Of a stretch of DNA of 64,000 bases, positions 52,059 through 59,843 are shown piece after piece. The DNA comes from Nonomuraea sp. SYSU D8015 (GTDB lineage: Bacteria > Actinomycetota > Actinomycetes > Streptosporangiales > Streptosporangiaceae). Under the pieces are notes generated by a model. It worked only from the letters and a program-made list of their open reading frames with translations. It had not been told where the DNA came from and did not search any database. Position 1 is the stretch's first letter. Every line of letters starts with the position of its first letter. The position numbers and the translations under genes were made by a program. The DNA lies in assembly GCF_008065375.1 (NCBI RefSeq), contig NZ_VJYI01000009.1, forward strand, positions 366,951 through 430,950, in the 5' to 3' direction.

Positions 52059-52227
52059 TGATCACCGTCCTCGAACGGCAACTCGTCGCCGACACCAGGG
52101 TGAGATTCGCCCCCGAGGACCGGGCCTCTCTTGCCGCTCTCCTGGCCTCGCTGCCCCGCGAGATTCTGCACCGACTGCGGCTTCTCGTCCGGCCGGATAC
52201 CGTCCTGCGCCGGCATTGTCGCGGCTG
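52058..52227 (+). pseudogene. DDE transposase (rve integrase type), N-terminal fragment
   Basis: About 50 codons reading VRFAPEDRASLAALLASLPR then EILHRLRLLVRPDTVLRRH before a stop. This is the N-terminal helix-turn-helix part of actinobacterial rve-type transposases, which continue WH..L.RRRW. It breaks off exactly where the next, related fragment repeats the same element (ATILRWHRTLV), so two partial transposase copies are joined here. Confidence 0.55.
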
Positions 52228-52244
52228 ATCCGCCGTCGCCAGTA

Positions 52245-52985
52245 GCCGGAGGTGTTCCCGGTCACCCCGGCGACGATCTTACGCTGGCATCGCACCCTCG
52301 TGAGGCGTAAGTGGACCTTCACCGACAGACGACACCCGGGACGCCCTTGCACTCGTCGGCCGGTCAAAGCACTGATCGTGCGGATGGCGCAGCAGAACCC
52401 GACCTGAAGGCACCGGAGAATCCACGGTGAGCTGGCGCGCCTGGGCTACGTGATAGCGGCCTCCACCGTGTGGGAGATCCCGCACGCCGCCGGTGTCGAT
52501 CCGGCGCCCCGCCGGGCCGGACCGACGTGGCGGCAGTTCCTGACCGCCCAGGCCCACGCAATCATCGCCCGCGACTTCCTAGCGGTCGAGACGGTCATAC
52601 TAAAAGCGGCTGTATGTGCTGGTCTTCATCGAGCACGGCACCCGACGGCTGCACTTGGCCGGAGTGACCGCGCACCCCGTCCGGGGCATGGACGGTGCAG
52701 CAAGCCCGCAACCTGATTACGGACCTGGGCGATCGCATCGCTGAGCTGCATTTCTTGATCCGCGGGTCATCACCACGCTACTGCGGACGCCGAGGATGAA
52801 CGCCATCTGCGAGCGGGTCATCGGCACCCTGCGCCGTGACCTCCTGGACCAGCCTGATCCTCAACGAACGCCACTTGACCTTCGTGCTCCGCGAGTACCT
52901 GGTCCACCACAACGGGCACCGGCCGCACCAGCCCCGCCGGCAATGTCCCCCGGACATCGCCACGCCGATAGCCGCAACTCAAGGC
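52245..52985 (+). pseudogene. DDE transposase (rve integrase type), frameshifted remnant
   Basis: Reading in several frames: VTPATILRWHRTLVRRKWTF, HPGRPCTRRPVKALIVRMAQ, then GELARLGYVIAASTVWEI, RRAGPTWRQFLTAQAHAI, LYVLVFIEHGTRRLHLAGV, QQARNLITDLGDRIAELHFL, and RMNAICERVIGTLRRDLLD with HNGHRPHQ. These follow the order of an IS481/IS3-like rve transposase, including the terminal Glu region (NAICERVIG). At least four frameshifts and an internal deletion after LIR. Inactive. Confidence 0.65.
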
Positions 52986-54072
52986 ACGTAACTCAATATT
53001 CGAGCGGCAACGGCTCGGACGGAGCTCACCGTCACCGCGTGCATGATCGGGCTGGCCGCCGGGCAGCTGATCGCGGGCCAGCTCAGCGACCGGTACGGAC
53101 GCCGCGGACCGATGCTGATCGGCCTGGTCCTGTACGCGGTGACCTCGCCGGCATGCGCATTCGCAGGGTCACTCGTGCCATTGATCGGGCTGCGGTCGTG
53201 CCGCTGACCGGCGAACAGAAGGTCGGTGAAGGCGAGCAGGAGGGAGGCCGACTTGGTGGCGAAGTCCACGTCCTGATGCTTGTCGAACTCCGCCGCGAGA
53301 GCACGCAGACCTTCCGCGAGGTCCGGCTCCGGCACGGTGAGGGCTCCGGCGACCCGGCGCGCCTGCTCGGCTGACCTGTCCTCCCAGTTCGACCAGTGCC
53401 AGCCAGGCCACCCCTGCCCCACGTTCTGCAGGGCACCGCGCAACGTGGAGGAGGTCCAGACCCCGGCGGTCCGGTCATCAAGGTCGAGGTGGACACCGGC
53501 CGCGACCTTGCCGGGGCAGGAAGTGATCGTCGGCCAGACAGAGCGGTGGTCGTCCAGGCTTCTCGCCCCGCTGCGGATGACCGATTCGGCCGAGTCGACG
53601 AGGAGGGCCCGTGTCCGACCTTGGTGGGTCACGGTGACCAGCACGTTGCACCATTCTTCGCCCGCCTGCGGATTCGCAGAGCCTGTCACGGCGAGGTCGG
53701 TGGCGTGGCCGGCTGCCACCTTGAGCTGCTGAAGGCCGTCATAGGCCCATTCCACCCGCCAGCCCGGCCAGGTACGGGCGAGCGTCGCCAAGGCCGCGAG
53801 CCGGTAGCTCTGATCGGCGCCGCAGTGACAGAACAGCAGCAGTCGCCGTTCGTCATGGTCGATCAGACATGCACCTTCGCATTCACCCTCCCACATCCAT
53901 GAACTCACCTCGCGCTGGCGGCGGGCGAACCGGGTTGCGGGTTCAGGGCCGGGCAGGAGGTCGAGTTCGAGCTGGTAGACGCCCCATTGCGAGTAGTAGA
54001 GCCCGAAGGTGCCGTCTGCATGATGGCTATTGTGCGCGACTTCCCATGGCCACACCGTAATTCGGAAGTCAC
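52979..54072 (-). CDS. hypothetical protein with rearranged C-terminus
   Basis: A frame of 363 aa from GTG 54072 (GTG 54139 is an alternative). Its first ~285 residues look coding: ITVWPWEVAHNSHHADGTFG, LYYSQWGVYQLELDLLPG, LIDHDERRLLLFCHCGADQS, and VGQGWPGWHWSNWEDRSAEQ. A Trp-rich, mixed alpha/beta protein without signal peptide. No family recognised. Beyond about 53208 the frame reads the antisense of an MFS fragment and old transposase, so the natural C-terminus has been replaced. Whether the product still folds is uncertain. Confidence 0.45.
53019..53207 (+). pseudogene. Bcr/CflA-type MFS drug transporter fragment
   Basis: 63 codons, ELTVTACMIGLAAGQLIAGQ, then LSDRYGRRGPMLIGLVLYAV and a short tail before a stop. 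The GxLSDRYGRRxPM loop is the MFS loop 2-3 signature and the context matches Bcr/CflA drug:H+ antiporters. Only spans 2-3 remain. It joins directly to the 3' end of the hypothetical gene on the other strand. Confidence 0.6.
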
Positions 54073-54833
54073 TTACTGTGAGGATCTTTCCGGAAATCCC
54101 GCACAGGGGACGGCCGGTGGTTTGTTTGTGGAACGCCACCTTTCATGACGGCCCGCCCGACCATGTCGGGATGCGATCGTGTCGCCCGCCATACCGTAGC
54201 CGCTGCGTTGTCGAGGAGCGTGGTGCTGACCCGCTTGCGGAAGGAACCGGATCGGCGGCACGGCATACGTCGGGAACGTGGCGCTACGGACCGCCGACGC
54301 GACGCTGCGAGCCGGGGGTTGCTATGAGATCCCGCGGGTCGGGTTCGCATACGTGTCGGTGCGGATCACGATGGCAGAGGGCAACGTACCTTGCGAGATC
54401 GTGGCGGACGACCCGGTCGTGAGCCAGAACAAGTCGGAGGGCACGGACGTCATTCTCATCTTGCCAGAGCACCGTCCATGAACCGCGCCGAGTTCGTTGT
54501 TGGAGGTGGCCTCCGAGAAACCCGGCCCGGTTCACCTGGCTCGCAAACACCGCGCTGGCTGGTGGCTGGTGGCTGCTCGATGGTTGCTCCTGTGCGCGAA
54601 CGCCGTGAAGCTCAAGCCTCATCACGGAGTTCTGGCCCTGCGCAGCCTGCAAAGGAGTGGACAAATAGCGCATTTTGCCGATGGTCAAGAACGCGTGGTT
54701 GCTCGGTGGTTGCTCGCGCGTACGCGATACAGCGCGACATCAACCACCACTTCCCGACACGATGATGGGGGATGATCGCGGACAGAGCGATCAGAAACGT
54801 CACCTCGCGACACTTAGCGGTACCAATCGAACC
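54073..54833. other. right-end region of the island, no confident gene
   Basis: About 760 bp of mixed composition next to the right att repeat. Short frames occur on both strands (for instance 54257-54481, plus), but none has a recognisable domain or ribosome site. This is where an element's right-end recombinase arm sites would be expected. Confidence 0.4.
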
Positions 54834-54880
54834 GACTCATAATCCGTGGGTCGTGGGTTCAAGTCCCACCCGCCCTACTC
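54834..54880 (+). repeat. 47-bp duplicate of the tRNA-Met 3' half (attR of island 1 / attL of element 2)
   Basis: Identical to 10108-10154 over 47 bp. Upstream of it the sequence (TACCAATCGAACC) does not continue the tRNA, so only the anticodon arm to 3' end is present and no functional tRNA is made. The last residues overlap the end of the intact integrase gene: its TAG stop is read from 54877-54875. So the repeat serves both as the right boundary of the first island and the left boundary of the next. Confidence 0.88.
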
Positions 54881-56599
54881 TTCCACCTCAGGATGTACCT
54901 GCGGATTCCCTGATCCCACCGAATCCGTGAGGCGGCGATCCTCCAAAACGGAGACCGAAGGGAGACCGCCAGTTTCGGACGCCTCCCCTACGGCGACCGC
55001 CCGAGGCACCAGAGCGGCACTCGCTTCGGCCGCTTCCCGTGCCACTTCCGGCAGCACCGTCGCGTAAAGATCGGCCGTGATCGACACGCTCGAGTGCCGC
55101 AGCATCGCCGACGTCGTCTTCATGTCGTTGCCGACCGCCAGGGAGAGTGTGGCCGCGCCGTGGCGTAGGTCGTGCAGCCGGATCGGCCGCAGACCGGCGG
55201 CGAACGTCAGTCGCTCGAAATGCTCGCTGACCCAGTCAGGCGTCAGCTCGCGGCCGTCCTCCCGCGTGAAGATCCGGCCGGTGTCCGTCCACGCCGACCC
55301 CCACGCCAGCCGCTCCTCGTTCTGCCGCGCCTTGTGCGCCCGCAAGACGGCGACCGTGACCTTGTCCAGCGCGACCACCGCGTCCGACGACTCCGTCTTC
55401 GGCGATCCCTCCTTCACCTCCCCGCCGACGTTGGTGAGCTGCTTGACCGTGGCCAGCAGGCCCTCATCCAACTCACCGTCGACCCAGCGGGTACCACAGG
55501 CCTCGCCGCGGCGCAGGCCTCGGAACGCGATCAAGTGATACAGGGCGTACAGCCGGTCCCCGACGGCAAAGTCCAGGAAGGTGCCGAGCTGGGCGGGCGT
55601 CCACACCATCACTGGTGATGGGCGCGGTGTCGCCAGCCAAATCTTGAACCTTTCCAGCCGCTTCTTGGGCTGGAATGCCGCCTCGCGTTCCGCCTTGAGC
55701 CGCTTCTCGTACGCGGCATTGAACGCCTCCTCCCGGGCCCGCGTCCACACGACGCCTTTCGCCTTCTTGCCGGGATCGATCTTCACCAGCGCCGCAGCGT
55801 TGAACGAGACGACGTGCTCCCGCTCGGCAGAGGCCAGCACAGTGCGGAGCGTCGCCCTGATGCGTTGCTTGGTCACGGGCCCGGTCGGCCGCTTGCCACG
55901 CACCGACGCGCGCACTTCGGGGTCGTCGGATTCGCGGGCGGCCAGCAGTTCGGCGTTCTTCTCGTCGATGCGGGTGAACACCTGCTCGACCGTGGGCACG
56001 AACAGCTTGTCCATCCGCACGTCCTCCAGCACTTCACGGATGTACGTCTCGTAGTGGGAGGTGTAGCTGAGCAGCGTGGACTCGCGGATGTCCTTCAGAC
56101 GCTTCCGCCGCTCTCTCCATGTCTTCCAGTACTCGCCGAACGTCATCGCCTGCAACGGCTGGCCAGCCCGGTACTTGCGGTGCAGCTCGTCATAGTCCGG
56201 CAGCGACGCCTTCTTGCGGTGCGCCGCCCGGATCATCTCCAGGATCTCCATGCGCGCCTCGTGACCCTCCGGGCCTGTGTCGGGGATGTCGAGCAACCGC
56301 CCCGCCTTCTCGTAGAAGGCGGTCAGGTCGGCCTCGGTCTTGAAACCGCCCACGCGCAGATAGACGCGCTTCCCGTCAGGTCCGGCCGGCAACTCTTCCT
56401 TGCCGTACCAAGTCCCGTGGTTGGGGTTCCACGAGCCGTCCTTGCGGCGCAGCCTGGGGCACTTCGCGCCGACCTCGCGGCCATCCTGACGGCACTTGCA
56501 TCGCTTTGGGAGTGGACGCTGTTGCGATCCATGGTCTTCTGCGTCCACGGGAGTGGTGTACGAGTTTGGCCTGTGACCAGCCTGCTTCCTGCCTCTCAC
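54875..56599 (-). CDS. int: tyrosine recombinase/integrase, intact
   Basis: A 574-aa phage/ICE-type integrase. N-terminal Cys-containing segment (KRCKCRQDGREVGAKCPRLR, SWNPNHGTWYGKEELP), core-binding domain from about 150 (MTFGEYWKTWRERRKRL), and the catalytic domain with Arg in AFRGLRRGEACG, HxxR in LHDLRHGAATL and the Tyr nucleophile in ITADLYATV. Same architecture as the pseudogene at 10510-12063, including the RPSPVMVWTPA segment. Stop codon and penultimate codon lie inside the 47-bp att repeat, so the element's attP core ends the gene. Likely active on the tRNA-Met site and a candidate to act on both junctions. Confidence 0.9.
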   Translation of the reverse strand: MRGRKQAGHRPNSYTTPVDAEDHGSQQRPLPKRCKCRQDGREVGAKCPRLRRKDGSWNPNHGTWYGKEELPAGPDGKRVYLRVGGFKTEADLTAFYEKAGRLLDIPDTGPEGHEARMEILEMIRAAHRKKASLPDYDELHRKYRAGQPLQAMTFGEYWKTWRERRKRLKDIRESTLLSYTSHYETYIREVLEDVRMDKLFVPTVEQVFTRIDEKNAELLAARESDDPEVRASVRGKRPTGPVTKQRIRATLRTVLASAEREHVVSFNAAALVKIDPGKKAKGVVWTRAREEAFNAAYEKRLKAEREAAFQPKKRLERFKIWLATPRPSPVMVWTPAQLGTFLDFAVGDRLYALYHLIAFRGLRRGEACGTRWVDGELDEGLLATVKQLTNVGGEVKEGSPKTESSDAVVALDKVTVAVLRAHKARQNEERLAWGSAWTDTGRIFTREDGRELTPDWVSEHFERLTFAAGLRPIRLHDLRHGAATLSLAVGNDMKTTSAMLRHSSVSITADLYATVLPEVAREAAEASAALVPRAVAVGEASETGGLPSVSVLEDRRLTDSVGSGNPQVHPEVEE

Positions 56600-56754
56600 C
56601 AGCCCAGATCAGCCCGTTCGGGGCTCATAACAGCGTTCTTACCGGCACCCCCGGCACATCGCGCCCACGCCCGCAGGGAGAACGTCGCGTACGAGCGCCG
56701 GCGACCGGGATGGATTCCCGGTCGCCACATCGCTCTGCGTTGCCAACCGCTCCG

Positions 56755-58134
56755 TCAGGCGCCGTTCCAGTCGCCGGTCAGGACGACAGCATCGGGGACG
56801 GCCTCCAGCCCGGTGTCCCAGGCGTAGTCGGAGGAGGAGCCCCCTCCCAGGCTGTTGCTCAGGTGGAAGCTGCCGTCGGACGGGTTGTAGTAACCGGTGG
56901 AGTCCTTGCCGTCACCGTTCCAGTCACCGGTCAGGATGACAGCGTTGGGAATGGTCTCCAGGGCGGTGTCCCAGGCGTGCTGGGAGGAGCCGCCCTGCCC
57001 CAGGGTGTCGCTCAGATGGAAGGTGCCGTCGGACGGGTTGTAGTAACCCGTGGAGTCCTTGCCGTCACCGTTCCAGTCACCGGTCAGGACGACCGCGTTG
57101 GGAATGGTCTCCAGGGCGGTGTCCCAGGCGTGCTGGGAGGAGCCGCCCTGCCCCAGGGTGTCGCTCAGATGGAAGGTGCCGTCGGACGGGTTGTAGTAAC
57201 CCGTGGAGTCCTTGCCGTCACCGTTCCAGTCGCCCGTCAGAACGACAGCGTCGGGAATGGCCTCCAGCCCGGTGTCCCAGGCGTAGTTGGAGGAGCCCTG
57301 CCCCAGCGCGTTGCTCAGGTGGAACGTGCCGTCCGCCGGGTTGTAGTAACCCGTGGAGTCCTTGCCCTCGCCGTTCCAGTCACCGGTCAGGACGACGGCA
57401 TTGGGAACGGCCTCCAGGGCGGTGTCCCAGGCGTGGTCCGAAGAACCCGTACTTTCGCCCAGCTCGTTGGAGAGATGGAAGCTGCCGTCGGACGGGTTGT
57501 AGTAGCCCACTGAGTCCCGGCCGTTCGTCGTCGGCTGCCGCAGGTGGTCGACGATGATCTGCGCGTCGCCGGCCTGCGGCTGGTAGCGGTCCGGATAGGC
57601 CGATACCTGGACGGACTGGCACACCTCTCCGATGGGTGCGTTCATCCAGGCGTTGTTCGGGTACTCCCGCTTCATCTTGCTGATGAACGCCTTCGTGGCC
57701 CACACGGGGTCGAGCCGCTGCGCTCTGCTTCCCCAGGAGGCGCGTTGCTGGTACAGGCCGAGGCTGTCGTGATCGACCTCCTGGGTGATGTTCTGAATGC
57801 TCGACTCGATGATGACCGTGGTGATGGCTATGACCGCCGCCCGCGGGTGCATGCCCAGGCCGTGGATGGTTTCGACGATCCTGCGGGCGCAGGAGACCTG
57901 GTAGCCGGTCATGTATCCGCGCATTTTCTTGGTCAACTTCCCGTTGAGCGTGGTGGCCAGGGCGTTGTCCGAGGAAGTGACGCCCTTGGGGTCGCAGGGC
58001 GCCACGGGGTAGGCCGCGGTCACGTCACCGGCCGGCGGTAAGGGGTCGGCGTGGGCGGGGGCGACGGACAGTCCGGCCGCCGCGGTGAGCGTCACGGCGG
58101 TGAGGGCAGCGCGAAGGAGGAATCGATGCTTCAT
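56755..58134 (-). CDS. secreted lysozyme-fold-like protein with five FG-GAP-like C-terminal repeats
   Basis: A 459-aa exported protein. Signal peptide at residues 1-29 (ends APAHADP). The N-terminal domain (about 30-195) has GMHPRAAVIAITTVIIESSI and DSLGLYQQRASWGSRAQRL, suggestive of a lytic-transglycosylase-like fold with Glu in IIES as a candidate acid; this call is tentative. The C-terminus is five copies of a 51-residue unit, DWNGDGKDSTGYYNP and onward, ending TGDWNGA. The units resemble FG-GAP/VCBS-like calcium-binding repeats. Near-identical repeats occur in the next gene. ATG 58134 follows GGAG. Confidence 0.75.
   Translation of the reverse strand: MKHRFLLRAALTAVTLTAAAGLSVAPAHADPLPPAGDVTAAYPVAPCDPKGVTSSDNALATTLNGKLTKKMRGYMTGYQVSCARRIVETIHGLGMHPRAAVIAITTVIIESSIQNITQEVDHDSLGLYQQRASWGSRAQRLDPVWATKAFISKMKREYPNNAWMNAPIGEVCQSVQVSAYPDRYQPQAGDAQIIVDHLRQPTTNGRDSVGYYNPSDGSFHLSNELGESTGSSDHAWDTALEAVPNAVVLTGDWNGEGKDSTGYYNPADGTFHLSNALGQGSSNYAWDTGLEAIPDAVVLTGDWNGDGKDSTGYYNPSDGTFHLSDTLGQGGSSQHAWDTALETIPNAVVLTGDWNGDGKDSTGYYNPSDGTFHLSDTLGQGGSSQHAWDTALETIPNAVILTGDWNGDGKDSTGYYNPSDGSFHLSNSLGGGSSSDYAWDTGLEAVPDAVVLTGDWNGA
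56758..57520. repeat. five 153-bp (51-aa) tandem repeats, copy set 1
   Basis: The same 153-bp unit can be aligned at exact spacing (for example the word GGGAATGG begins at 56947 and 57100). The central two units are nearly identical at the DNA level, indicating recent duplication or gene conversion. The terminal units are more diverged. Confidence 0.8.
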
Positions 58135-58268
58135 GAGGAGCTCCACGGGGAATCAGAGGACGATGTCCTGGTGCGATGAGCTTGATGCCGGTTGGGGCGT
58201 AGGACTCGGCAGCCGCGTCAGTGCGATCGCGACGGATGCGGCTGCCGAGGTCTTGATCGTCATGACGC

Positions 58269-59687
58269 TCAGGCGCCGTTCCAGTCGCCGGTGAGGATGA
58301 CGAGGTTGGGGACGGTCTCCAGCGAGGTGCCCCAGGCGTAGTTGGAGGGGCCCTCTCCCAGGGCGTTGCTCAGGTGGAAGGTGCCGTCGCGAGTGTCGTA
58401 GTAGCCGGTGGAGTCCTTGCCGTCGCCGTTCCAGTCGCCGGTCAGGACCTGCGCGCCAGGAACGGTTTCGAGGGCGGTGTCCCAGGCGTGCTGGGAGGAG
58501 CCGCCCTGTCCGAGGGTGTCGCTGAGGTGGAAGGTGCCGTCGGACGGGTTGTAGTAACCAGTGGAGTCCTTGCCGTCACCGTTCCAGTCGCCCGTCAGGA
58601 TGACAGCGTTGGGAATGCTCTCCAGGGCGGTGTCCCAGGCGTGCTGGGAGGAGCCGCCCTGTCCGAGGGTGTCGCTGAGGTGGAAGGTGCCGTCGGACGG
58701 GTTGTAGTAACCAGTGGAGTCCTTGCCGTCACCGTTCCAGTCGCCCGTCAGGATGACAGCGTTGGGAATGCTCTCCAGGGCGGTGTCCCAGGCGTGCTGG
58801 GAGGAGCCGCCCTGTCCGAGGGTGTCGCTGAGGTGGAAGGTGCCGTCGGACGGGTTGTAGTAACCAGTGGAGTCCTTGCCCTCGCCGTTCCAGTCGCCCG
58901 TCAGGATGACAGCGTTGGGAATGGCCTCCAGGGCGGTGTCCCAGGCGTGGTCCGAAGAACCCGTACTTTCGCCCAGGTCGTTGGTGAGGTGGAAGCTGCC
59001 GTCGGCCGGGTTGTAGTAACCCACCGAGTCCCGGCCTGCCGGTGGCACCTCCGGGCCGGACGTGGCGTTGACCGGGGCGCTGTAGCCGACGATGTCGGCG
59101 TCGGTCCGGGAGTACGACTTGGCCTGGATCTTGTCGCCGCTGTTGCCCTCGATCGTGTGAACCGTGGTGCCGGTGGCGCTCTTGACGATGCCGACGTGGT
59201 CGATGTCGCCGTTCTGGTTCCAGTCGAAGACGATGGCGTCGCCCGGCTGCGGGGTGTAGCCGCTTCCCCGGGTATGCCAGGTCCCGTGTCTGTTTCCGTA
59301 GTCCTTGAACGAGCTGGCCCATCCGGTGAGGACGCCGCCGCTCGTCTCGGCGACGTCGGCGTGCGGCACGCCCGCCTTGCGCCAGACGTACTTGGCGAAG
59401 TCGGCACACCATTCGCTGTTGCGCCACTGCACCCCGCTCGAGCTGGGGCAACCGGCCGGCGACTTCCAAGTGCGGAAGAAGCCCGTGTAGTAGTTGCATC
59501 CGCTGCCCGCCGGACTCTCGTGATTTCGGGTGCCGTTGTTCAGCTCGCCCTGAGCGGCGGAGACGATCGTGGACCTGCTCACCGCGAAGGCCGGAGAGGC
59601 CGTGACAGCCGTGAGGCCGGCGGCCACGACCGTCGTGGCGGCCAGTCCCGCAGCGAGCCGCCTGCCTGTGCCGCGAATCTCAGCCAT
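58269..59687 (-). CDS. secreted CHAP-domain amidase/endopeptidase with five FG-GAP-like C-terminal repeats
   Basis: A 472-aa exported protein. Signal peptide at residues 1-35 (ends PAFAVS). CHAP domain about 40-210 with Cys in NSEWCADFAKYVW and His in DIDHVGIVK, the papain-like Cys-His pair, and PGDAIVFDWNQNG between them. Such domains cleave peptidoglycan peptides. Five 51-residue repeats follow (DSVGYYNP... to TGDWNGA), nearly the same as in the preceding gene, so both proteins probably bind the same wall or surface ligand. Divergent from the SARP regulator gene, 156 bp apart. Confidence 0.85.
   Translation of the reverse strand: MAEIRGTGRRLAAGLAATTVVAAGLTAVTASPAFAVSRSTIVSAAQGELNNGTRNHESPAGSGCNYYTGFFRTWKSPAGCPSSSGVQWRNSEWCADFAKYVWRKAGVPHADVAETSGGVLTGWASSFKDYGNRHGTWHTRGSGYTPQPGDAIVFDWNQNGDIDHVGIVKSATGTTVHTIEGNSGDKIQAKSYSRTDADIVGYSAPVNATSGPEVPPAGRDSVGYYNPADGSFHLTNDLGESTGSSDHAWDTALEAIPNAVILTGDWNGEGKDSTGYYNPSDGTFHLSDTLGQGGSSQHAWDTALESIPNAVILTGDWNGDGKDSTGYYNPSDGTFHLSDTLGQGGSSQHAWDTALESIPNAVILTGDWNGDGKDSTGYYNPSDGTFHLSDTLGQGGSSQHAWDTALETVPGAQVLTGDWNGDGKDSTGYYDTRDGTFHLSNALGEGPSNYAWGTSLETVPNLVILTGDWNGA
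58272..59035. repeat. five 153-bp (51-aa) tandem repeats, copy set 2
   Basis: Units start with the same word at 58611, 58764 and 58917, exactly 153 bp apart. The copies at 58611-58916 are almost identical to each other, and close to the set at 56758-57520. High identity between two neighbouring genes in the same direction makes unequal recombination (deleting 1.5 kb) possible. Confidence 0.8.
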
Positions 59688-59843
59688 GGTGATTCCTCAT
59701 CTCTCGGAGTCGTTCGTGATCGGACACCGAGAGAGTGGGCCGCCCCGATCCAAGTTCGCTGTAAGTGCCACTTGAGCCTGGTGCGCCCTATAAATGACCT
59801 TTAGTCTCGGTGCGATGAGGCCCCTCGTCCTTGGGGAGGACGT

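Larger units (their letters stand above)
10155..54880. mobile_element. 44.7-kb integrated island at tRNA-Met carrying catabolic and glycosidase modules
   Basis: Bounded on the left by the intact tRNA (attL, 10108-10154) and on the right by the 47-bp tRNA-end duplicate (54834-54880). A tyrosine integrase pseudogene sits next to attL, as in classic tRNA-targeting islands. The interior is almost wholly metabolic (13.0-47.2 kb), with a decayed right flank (47.2-54.8 kb). No conjugation, replication or phage structural genes were seen, so if mobile it would be a passive island needing helper functions. A second intact integrase lies just right of the right repeat, implying a tandem second element. 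The possibility that both form one composite element cannot be excluded. Confidence 0.78.

Noticed and set aside
54257..54481. Plus-strand frame with segments YVSVRITMAEGN and GTDVILILPEHRP near the right att site
   Set aside because: Some codon bias, but no recognisable family, no start context and no partner; reported only as part of the unassigned stretch.
10155..54880. Island considered as a prophage or conjugative element
   Set aside because: No capsid, terminase, portal, relaxase, FtsK/Tra or replication gene was recognisable in it.
56758..59035. 153-bp repeats considered as a CRISPR array or mobile repeat
   Set aside because: The units are in-frame protein-coding repeats within two genes, with no spacer structure.
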